A stretch of 10,553 nt of DNA from an uncultured Lactobacillus sp. Lineage in GTDB: Bacteria; Bacillota; Bacilli; Lactobacillales; Lactobacillaceae. Location of the stretch: contig CALFSK010000024.1 in assembly GCA_937916845.1 (NCBI GenBank), positions 1 to 10,553 of the forward strand, written 5' to 3'. The position numbers and the translations under genes were made by a program. Below the pieces are notes generated by a model, which saw nothing but the letters and a program-made list of their open reading frames with translations, was not told the origin of the DNA and ran no database searches. This document shows, piece by piece, positions 6,434-10,553 of the stretch (its first letter is position 1; each line of letters opens with the position of its first letter).

Positions 6434-6804
6434 ACAAAGTCGTGATTAAGGGCGAACTACCTAGCTTAAATGAGTACATCAAGGCTGAACGGGCCAACAG
6501 ATACGCCGCAGCTAACCTAAAGAAGCGGTACACGGCCTTATGTAGTGTATATGCGCGGGCTAGTCGAAATTCTGGAGTCGAATTCAGCTGGCCTTGCAAG
6601 CTTAAATTTACGTGGTACACGAAGAACAACCGGAAAGATGCGGATAATATCGCGTTTGCTAAAAAGTTTGTGCTGGACGGCTTTATGAAGGCTGGGCTTT
6701 TAGGCAACGATAATCGAAAGCACATCACAGGATTTCAGGACGAATTTGTCGTTGATAAACGAAATCCTAGAGTAGAAATAGATGAAATTACGGAGGACGA
6801 ATAA
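6430..6804 (+). CDS. rusA: RusA-family Holliday junction resolvase (124 aa)
   Basis: The protein starts with the family's P-S-L-N-E-Y motif (11-16) and has the active-site block R-K-D-A-D-N-I (68-74), with D70 and D72 at the catalytic positions. K-F-V-L-D-G follows (79-84), then G-N-D (92-94). The length is normal for RusA. The enzyme resolves four-way junctions made by recombination and replication and trims branched DNA before packaging. It overlaps the upstream gene by four bases (ATGA). No key residue is missing, so it should be active. Confidence 0.92.
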   Translation: MNKVVIKGELPSLNEYIKAERANRYAAANLKKRYTALCSVYARASRNSGVEFSWPCKLKFTWYTKNNRKDADNIAFAKKFVLDGFMKAGLLGNDNRKHITGFQDEFVVDKRNPRVEIDEITEDE

Positions 6805-6806
6805 AC

Positions 6807-7118
6807 ATGATTGATATGAAAATTGGACAGTATCATCTGACTAGTGACAAATACGAAGTTAAGGTTAACAGGATGTTATTAGACAGTCAGGGCCACCCAG
6901 TAACTAGCTATGATAATAAGTCTGGCATCAATCGCCTAGTAGAAGCACCCCTAGCGCATTGTAATAATGTCGAGGACGCATTGCAATGGCTTCGTGGGTA
7001 TTTAATCCGGACCGGTAGTGAACGTATTACAACAGTGGATCAGTTAGCCAGAGAGAGTCGTAAAATTGAGCGGCAATTTGACACGTACATTAAAGAGCGT
7101 GTACCGGAAGGGCTGTGA
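6807..7118 (+). CDS. Hypothetical phage protein (103 aa)
   Basis: The start at 6807 is about ten bases after a GGAGG; an in-frame ATG at 6816 is an alternative. The chain begins with beta-like strands (residues about 5-35), has a tryptophan-containing helix (V-E-D-A-L-Q-W-L-R-G-Y-L) and ends in a charged helix. No membrane segment, metal cluster or nucleotide motif is visible. I do not recognise it. It is spaced two bases from rusA and three from the next small gene, so it belongs to the same operon. Confidence 0.7.
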   Translation: MIDMKIGQYHLTSDKYEVKVNRMLLDSQGHPVTSYDNKSGINRLVEAPLAHCNNVEDALQWLRGYLIRTGSERITTVDQLARESRKIERQFDTYIKERVPEGL

Positions 7119-7121
7119 GTT

Positions 7122-7280
7122 ATGCCTAAACACACTAAGAAGCGTTCAACGATTAAACGGAAGCACCGGCGCATGAAGCAACATGCCGAAGCAAACAAAG
7201 CTAAAGCACAGGATAATAAGCAATTGGCCAAGGAATATGATCCATACAACATTGATAAGCGGGCGTTCGGGGAGGATTAA
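7122..7280 (+). CDS. Small highly basic phage protein (52 aa)
   Basis: The 52-residue protein is strongly basic in its first half (K-K-R, K-R-K-H-R-R-M-K) and acidic at the end (F-G-E-D). Such a charge pattern suits nucleic acid binding, but no fold is recognisable. The start is ATG 7122, three bases after the preceding stop; the upstream GGAAGGG is a moderate ribosome site. The next gene begins two bases after the stop, using GGGGAGG inside the end of this gene as its RBS. Confidence 0.55.
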   Translation: MPKHTKKRSTIKRKHRRMKQHAEANKAKAQDNKQLAKEYDPYNIDKRAFGED

Positions 7281-7282
7281 AA

Positions 7283-7459
7283 ATGAGTGATGAAATGAAA
7301 GAGCTACGTAGGCGATTAATAAATGATGCTATTAGTTGCCAAGTAGAAGGCGACACGAAAACAAAAGACGGAATTACGATTGTCTTGTTTGAGATGGAAC
7401 ACTTAGATAAGCCTTACTTTGGTACTGATTATTCGCAAGGAGATGGCGACGATGATTAA
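7283..7459 (+). CDS. Small acidic phage protein (58 aa)
   Basis: The 58-residue ORF is preceded by GGGGAGG (about 7269-7275) at normal spacing. The N-terminus is a charged helix and the C-terminus is very acidic (G-D-G-D-D-D). Its last 8 bases overlap the YopX gene, whose AAGGAG ribosome site lies within it, so the pair is translationally linked. No family is recognised. Confidence 0.55.
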   Translation: MSDEMKELRRRLINDAISCQVEGDTKTKDGITIVLFEMEHLDKPYFGTDYSQGDGDDD

Positions 7460-7853
7460 GTTTAGAGCGTGGGATAAAGCGACAAGTAGCTATCGTAAGG
7501 TGCTAGAAATTGAGTTTTACCCTGACGGCGAGTTAAAAAAAGTCAAAGTAGCAGGCCTTCAACGTAAAGGCACAATAACACCTGATAATCTGGTGCTAGA
7601 ACAGTTTACCGGCCTGAAAGACGCGAACGGAAAAGAAATTTATGAAGGCGATATTTTACAGCCAGTCATTTCTTGCACTAAGAGGAATATTGGCAAACCT
7701 TTTGAAGTTAAGAAAGGCAATTATGTATACGGTAAATGGATTTCTAAGGATGTTTCTAGCAAGGGATTTGGCGTAGATGGGGACTATTTCAGTAATGAAA
7801 TTCGGCTAATTGGCAACGTGCACACTAACCCGGAGCTGCTGGAGGAAAGGTAA
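7452..7853 (+). CDS. YopX-family phage protein (133 aa)
   Basis: It opens M-I-K-F-R-A-W-D-K and has F-T-G-L-K-D-A-N-G-K-E-I-Y-E-G-D-I-L in the middle, the two hallmarks of YopX proteins (SPbeta YopX and many Gram-positive phage relatives). The C-terminus (I-G-N-V-H-T-N-P-E-L) is also typical. The start is ATG 7452, nine bases after AAGGAG (7437-7442); a longer reading from TTG 7419 lacks support. The biochemical role of YopX is unknown. Members are a small beta-rich fold found in phage early regions. Confidence 0.9.
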   Translation: MIKFRAWDKATSSYRKVLEIEFYPDGELKKVKVAGLQRKGTITPDNLVLEQFTGLKDANGKEIYEGDILQPVISCTKRNIGKPFEVKKGNYVYGKWISKDVSSKGFGVDGDYFSNEIRLIGNVHTNPELLEER

Positions 7854-7863
7854 CTGTTAAATC

Positions 7864-9030
7864 ATGAAATGGACAGACAACGAAAAACATCAAATTGCAC
7901 AACTCGTTACTATGGGACTATCAGATTCAGAGATTGCCGAACGTATGGGCAAGACACGTGCAGCAGTTAAACACTACCGTCAACGCCATGTTACTGATAT
8001 TAAAATTGAAGATTCCAAAGAGGTCACAACCGAAGCCGATGGCACGCAAACGGCCACGATCCTCATGCGCTTAAAACATGAGCCTGACAAATCACCACGC
8101 ACAATGCTTGCGCTAACTGGCTATGATCCTGATAAATTCGATTTAATCAGTTCACAATACAAAGTATATGAGCAACACTCAACCGAAGATGGCACAGTTC
8201 CTCAATACAGTATCACGGTTAAAGTCCGCCCTAAGGACGACATAAGCGTTTCAGAACTAACCAGTGTAATTAACCATGGCGTTAAGCAAAAGTTCTTAAA
8301 ACGAACTCCAGCTACGTTAAAACGAATGCTGGTGGTTCCGCTTTACGATTTACATTTTGGAATCAACAGTTATGATAATATGAAGCCGTTTTTAGAAAAA
8401 ATTCAAGCGATTATTTATTCGCACTCGCTACAAAAAATCGTTATCGAACTTGGCGGTGACCTATTACATTCTGATTACCTAAGAACTACAAAAACCGTCA
8501 AGGGCACTCAACTAGATCATGTTGATAGTCGCCAGGCATGGGAAGACGCTGCAAATTTTGTCAAAAGCATCATTGAATCGGCTATTAAAAATTCAGACGT
8601 CACTGAATTACGAGCCATTGGTGGCAACCACGACTTCGACATGCAGTGGAGCTTTGTTGAAATGATTAAAGCCCGTTATCCACAACTATCCGTATTTAAC
8701 CCAGGAACATATCGTCAGGTGTTTACATACGGTCAAGTTGCAATCATGATGGCGCATGGTGACACGGCTAAAGCAAAATTGTCACAACTGTTCGCCAACG
8801 AATATCCGGCTGAGTGGTCAAGTAGTGTATGGCGTGAGACTCACTGGGGACATTTTCACACGGAAACAGTCAAAGATGATGGTGGGACAATTCAGCGCCA
8901 ATTTGGAACACCGAAGCCTGCTGATGGGTATGAGATCAAAAACGGCTACACAATGAATCAGCACGTTTTGGAAGTTCTGGAATATGACGTAAATGGTTTA
9001 TCTGCAGAATACACATTGAAGGGAAATTAG
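7864..9030 (+). CDS. HTH-metallophosphoesterase fusion protein (388 aa)
   Basis: Residues 1-45 are a helix-turn-helix (G-L-S-D-S-E-I-A-E-R-M-G-K-T-R-A-A-V). Residues about 150-380 are a calcineurin-type metallophosphoesterase with all motifs: D162-L-H164, G-G-D199, G-N-H-D (254-257), A-H-G-D (297-300) and G-H-F-H (329-332). The complete metal-ligand set predicts an active two-metal phosphodiesterase, perhaps an Mre11/SbcD-like nuclease; the HTH suggests it acts on DNA. It is separated from YopX by ten bases and has a weak, distant ribosome site (GGAGG 7842-7846). The substrate is unknown. It lies directly before the late activator gene. Confidence 0.85.
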   Translation: MKWTDNEKHQIAQLVTMGLSDSEIAERMGKTRAAVKHYRQRHVTDIKIEDSKEVTTEADGTQTATILMRLKHEPDKSPRTMLALTGYDPDKFDLISSQYKVYEQHSTEDGTVPQYSITVKVRPKDDISVSELTSVINHGVKQKFLKRTPATLKRMLVVPLYDLHFGINSYDNMKPFLEKIQAIIYSHSLQKIVIELGGDLLHSDYLRTTKTVKGTQLDHVDSRQAWEDAANFVKSIIESAIKNSDVTELRAIGGNHDFDMQWSFVEMIKARYPQLSVFNPGTYRQVFTYGQVAIMMAHGDTAKAKLSQLFANEYPAEWSSSVWRETHWGHFHTETVKDDGGTIQRQFGTPKPADGYEIKNGYTMNQHVLEVLEYDVNGLSAEYTLKGN

Positions 9031-9033
9031 GCA

Positions 9034-9459
9034 ATGAAACGAACGACGATTAGAAAAGTTGAAGATATTCTACGTGACTATCCCAAGATTGACAAGTATA
9101 TCGAGAAACGTGAACAGGAATTACGTTATCCAACTGTCCCTCGTGATGATAATGTCGGAGGTGGCAAGGCGCAATACAAGTATCCGGAAACGACACTCAA
9201 CACGATTATCACGATTGATGACGATCGGCGCATTAACACATTGAAGCGTCAGCGAGAAGTGATTGATGATTGTTTAGACGGCGTTGGCCGTGATACAGAA
9301 GTAATTATAAATGAGCTATATTTTAAGAAACACCAGCAGTACACAATTGACGGATTAATTGCAAATCATATGATAAATGTTAGCCGTCGAAAAGCGTTTG
9401 ACTTAAAGAAAACTTTTATCAACGATTGCGCTAAGGGGTTTGGATTGTATGAAATATAA
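9034..9459 (+). CDS. RinA/DUF722-type late transcription activator (141 aa)
   Basis: The opening T-T-I-R-K-V-E-D-I-L-R-D-Y-P-K-I-D-K-Y-I and E-Q-E-L-R-Y-P, the G-G-G-K-A-Q-Y-K-Y block (42-50), and the E-L-Y-F-K-K segment (about 94-99) are characteristic of the RinA-like activators of Gram-positive phages. The C-terminal helix-turn-helix (about 103-130, Y-T-I-D-G-L-I then R-R-K-A-F-D-L) resembles sigma region 4. RinA of staphylococcal phages turns on the packaging and structural operon. Its place at the end of the early cluster, next to a candidate activator-dependent promoter and ahead of packaging genes, fits this role. The related ArpU family is the main alternative. Confidence 0.85.
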   Translation: MKRTTIRKVEDILRDYPKIDKYIEKREQELRYPTVPRDDNVGGGKAQYKYPETTLNTIITIDDDRRINTLKRQREVIDDCLDGVGRDTEVIINELYFKKHQQYTIDGLIANHMINVSRRKAFDLKKTFINDCAKGFGLYEI

Positions 9460-9462
9460 AAA

Positions 9463-9496
9463 CGTGCACTAATCGTGCACTTTCGACCCCTATAAT
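9463..9496 (+). promoter_or_regulatory. Candidate activator-dependent late promoter
   Basis: A perfect TATAAT lies at 9491-9496. The place where a -35 box would be (about 9468-9473) has no TTGACA match. It is covered by two copies of CGTGCACT at 9463 and 9474, eleven bases (about one helical turn) apart, followed by TTTCGACCCC. A good -10 with a repeat in place of the -35 is the usual form of an activator-driven promoter, and the RinA-like gene ends four bases upstream. GTGCAC is also self-complementary, so each copy is a small dyad. Activator binding is inferred. Confidence 0.5.
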
Positions 9497-9566
9497 CGTG
9501 CTAAATTGGTAGTATGCCAAATGTGATTGACGTGCATGAAGTAATCCTCCAAATTACAGACTGGTA

Positions 9567-9625
9567 ATCGCTGTGGACTAATTGGTAAGCCACAAAGGAA
9601 TGCGGGTTCGATCCCCGTCAGCGAT
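9567..9625 (+). ncRNA. tRNA-like structure without an anticodon arm (59 nt)
   Basis: The ends ATCGCTG (9567-9573) and CAGCGAT (9619-9625) pair over seven bases like an acceptor stem. The T arm is canonical: GCGGG, loop TTCGATC, CCCGT (9602-9618, one G-T pair). A D-arm-like hairpin TGTGG/CCACA (9572-9576 with 9590-9594) carries AATTGGTAA in its loop, with the conserved GG; it shares two bases with the acceptor stem, so the fold is either 7+3 or 5+5 pairs. Only about seven bases separate the D and T arms, where an anticodon arm and variable loop need about 22. It cannot decode. It could be a decayed tRNA or a structural RNA signal. No CCA is encoded. Confidence 0.5.
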
Positions 9626-9644
9626 ATAGTTATACAGCTCAGTA

Positions 9645-9670
9645 AGCCCAGTTAATCACTGGACTTTTTT
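9645..9670 (+). terminator. Rho-independent terminator
   Basis: AGCCCAGT (9645-9652) pairs with ACTGGACT (9658-9665) with one C-A mismatch around a TAATC loop and is followed by six Ts (9665-9670). It lies between the tRNA-like element and the next ORF. It may end early transcripts or a small leader RNA, so late transcription must read through it, or a promoter must lie downstream. Confidence 0.75.
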
Positions 9671-9696
9671 GATACATACGATTAGGAGGAACCACA

Positions 9697-9816
9697 ATGA
9701 ATATGGAAGACAACGAGGCTATTGAGAATGATTGGAAAAAAGTTAATCTAGAACTATTCGGGGTACAATATCCATTCTGTTCAAGCAACGAGGCAACTCA
9801 TGGTAAAGATGACTAA
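9697..9816 (+). CDS. Small acidic phage protein (39 aa)
   Basis: The 39-residue ORF has an excellent ribosome site (TTAGGAGGA, 9683-9690) six bases before its ATG and is the first ORF after the terminator. It is acidic with a central W-K-K-V-N-L-E-L-F-G-V segment. No family is recognised. The next small ORF overlaps its last eight bases, so translation is probably coupled. Confidence 0.5.
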   Translation: MNMEDNEAIENDWKKVNLELFGVQYPFCSSNEATHGKDD

Positions 9817-9946
9817 CACAAAGTATGGCTACGTCACGCCACAAGAAGCGGAGATGGATGCCCACTTAGATAAATGGGTGAAGCGTCGTTCTAAACGTAA
9901 ACGGAGGAAGCAACATGCCAAGAACAAGAAGATGCCGCTATCCTAA
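9809..9946 (+). CDS. Small basic phage protein (45 aa)
   Basis: The 45-residue ORF begins eight bases before the end of its upstream neighbour and ends 32 bases inside the HNH gene. It has a conserved-looking start (T-K-Y-G-Y-V-T-P-Q-E-A-E-M-D) and a strongly basic tail (K-R-R-S-K-R-K-R-R-K-Q). There is no good ribosome site of its own, so translation would rely on coupling. The codons of the basic tail include the GGAGG used by the HNH gene. It is probably real but unrecognised; a DNA-binding packaging accessory would fit the location. Confidence 0.45.
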   Translation: MTNTKYGYVTPQEAEMDAHLDKWVKRRSKRKRRKQHAKNKKMPLS

Positions 9947-10427
9947 CTGCCATGCGATGGTCACTTTCCCTGACCACTATTGTCAGCAACACTATGAGCA
10001 TGAAGCTGAGTACTTGGCTAGTCGGCAACGTTGGGCACGTAGCAATGACAAACAATACACACACAAGTACAACACGGTTACACGTTATCGTAATGAGGAT
10101 AAGCGTCAGCAATACAATTTCTATCGGACAAGGCAATGGTCACATCTAAGGCAACAAGTCCTAGAGCGTGACCATTACTTATGTGCTTACTGTAAAGTGC
10201 AAGGCGTTATCACACCTGCTAAAACTGCGGATCATATTGTACCGATTGAGTTTGATGAAACATTGAAAGCTAACGTTGATAACTTAGCTGTTATCTGTAG
10301 TAAGTGTCACCGACTCAAGACAGACTGGGAACAGGCACACTATGGAACAGGTCAAGGCAACGAATTGCAAAGCGTAACGCCGATCAATGATGTATCAGCA
10401 ATCGTTGTGTTAATGAATGAGAAATAA
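9915..10427 (+). CDS. HNH endonuclease, terminase-associated type (170 aa)
   Basis: The C-terminal half is an HNH nuclease: C90-x2-C93, A-D106-H107-I-V-P, N123 or N120, and C128-x2-C131-H132. The D-H, N and the two zinc knuckles are all intact. The N-terminus has a separate small metal-binding pattern, C7, C12, C23, H26, followed by a basic helix. GGAGG (9903-9907) is seven bases before the ATG. HNH proteins encoded just ahead of the terminase genes in cos phages work with terminase to cut the cos site; the position, with a C-rich spacer downstream, fits that. A free-standing homing endonuclease is the alternative. Confidence 0.88.
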   Translation: MPRTRRCRYPNCHAMVTFPDHYCQQHYEHEAEYLASRQRWARSNDKQYTHKYNTVTRYRNEDKRQQYNFYRTRQWSHLRQQVLERDHYLCAYCKVQGVITPAKTADHIVPIEFDETLKANVDNLAVICSKCHRLKTDWEQAHYGTGQGNELQSVTPINDVSAIVVLMNEK

Positions 10428-10553
10428 AGTTAAATCAATTTATTGGTGCCTGTCGTTCTATTTAAGCAATTTTAAATTTATGAATGTAATTGGTCACGAT
10501 GAGAATTAAAACAACCCCCGCCCCCTAACACGTCCCAGGAAGAGCACACCCAT
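10428..10553 (+). other. Non-coding spacer with C-rich block, candidate cos region
   Basis: No ORF longer than a few codons is visible. The first 80 bases are AT-rich (TTTAAATTTATG-type sequence). They are followed abruptly by CCCCCGCCCCC (10515-10525), a mirror-symmetric run unlike anything else in the window, then CACGTCCCAGGAAG. The position between an HNH gene and the expected small terminase gene is where the cos site lies in many Gram-positive cos phages. That this is cos is inferred. Confidence 0.35.

Noticed and set aside
6411..6728. 105-codon open frame on the minus strand
   Set aside because: It is antisense to rusA, whose catalytic residues are intact.
9461..9483. GTGCAC hairpin as the terminator of the early operon
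   Set aside because: The stem is only six pairs and is followed by just three Ts. The 11-base direct repeat and the TATAAT just downstream fit a promoter operator better.
9567..9625. A normal decoding tRNA gene
   Set aside because: The 59-base element has no room for an anticodon arm, so no amino acid identity can be given.
9567..9625. tRNA 3' end as the phage attachment site
   Set aside because: The element is inside the lytic gene block with no integrase near it, and attachment sites lie at prophage ends.
9891..10136. 81-codon hydrophobic open frame on the minus strand
   Set aside because: It is antisense to the HNH gene; the hydrophobic look comes from reading basic codons in reverse.

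Overview
The window reads as the early/replication block and the early-to-late junction of a temperate siphophage or prophage of a low-GC Gram-positive bacterium, most likely a member of the Lactobacillaceae. The grounds are strong AGGAGG-type ribosome binding sites, moderate GC (about 43% where hand-counted), tightly packed small genes with ATGA/TAATG overlaps, and a gene order typical of lactic acid bacteria phages. The sequence does not show whether the phage is integrated.

Layout. Bases 1-1557 hold a run of small early genes: a 42-aa membrane protein, a DUF771 protein and several unrecognised short ORFs. One gene on the opposite strand (130-486) interrupts them; it is AT-rich and predicts a winged-helix-like domain plus a C-terminal membrane segment. 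Bases 1557-4162 form a recombination module: a Gam-like nuclease inhibitor, a RecA-fold ATPase that may be Sak4-like, a DUF669 single-strand-binding-like protein, and a protein with an Orf/NinB-like N-terminus and a C-terminal HNH domain. Bases 4212-5755 are the replication module: a DnaD-type initiator whose gene carries four 15-bp tandem repeats (a candidate origin) and a DnaC-like helicase loader. Bases 5752-7853 carry a zinc-ribbon miniprotein, an HTH-like protein, a RusA Holliday junction resolvase, three unknown small proteins and a YopX protein. Bases 7864-9030 encode an HTH-metallophosphoesterase fusion. Bases 9034-9459 encode a RinA/DUF722-type late activator.

Just after the activator gene lies a 237-bp gene-free stretch. 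In order it contains a CGTGCACT direct repeat placed where a -35 box would sit, a perfect TATAAT, a tRNA-like fold with acceptor, D and T arms but no anticodon arm, and a rho-independent terminator. I read this as the late-gene control region, possibly also making a small leader RNA. After it come two small ORFs, an HNH endonuclease of the packaging type, and a C-rich spacer that may hold the cos site. The small terminase subunit gene is expected just beyond the window.

Inferred logic: host exonuclease is blocked by Gam, DNA ends are annealed by the ATPase/SSB pair, and junctions are cut by RusA. Replication starts through the DnaD/DnaC-type pair at or near the iterons. The RinA-like protein then switches on late transcription towards the HNH and terminase genes.
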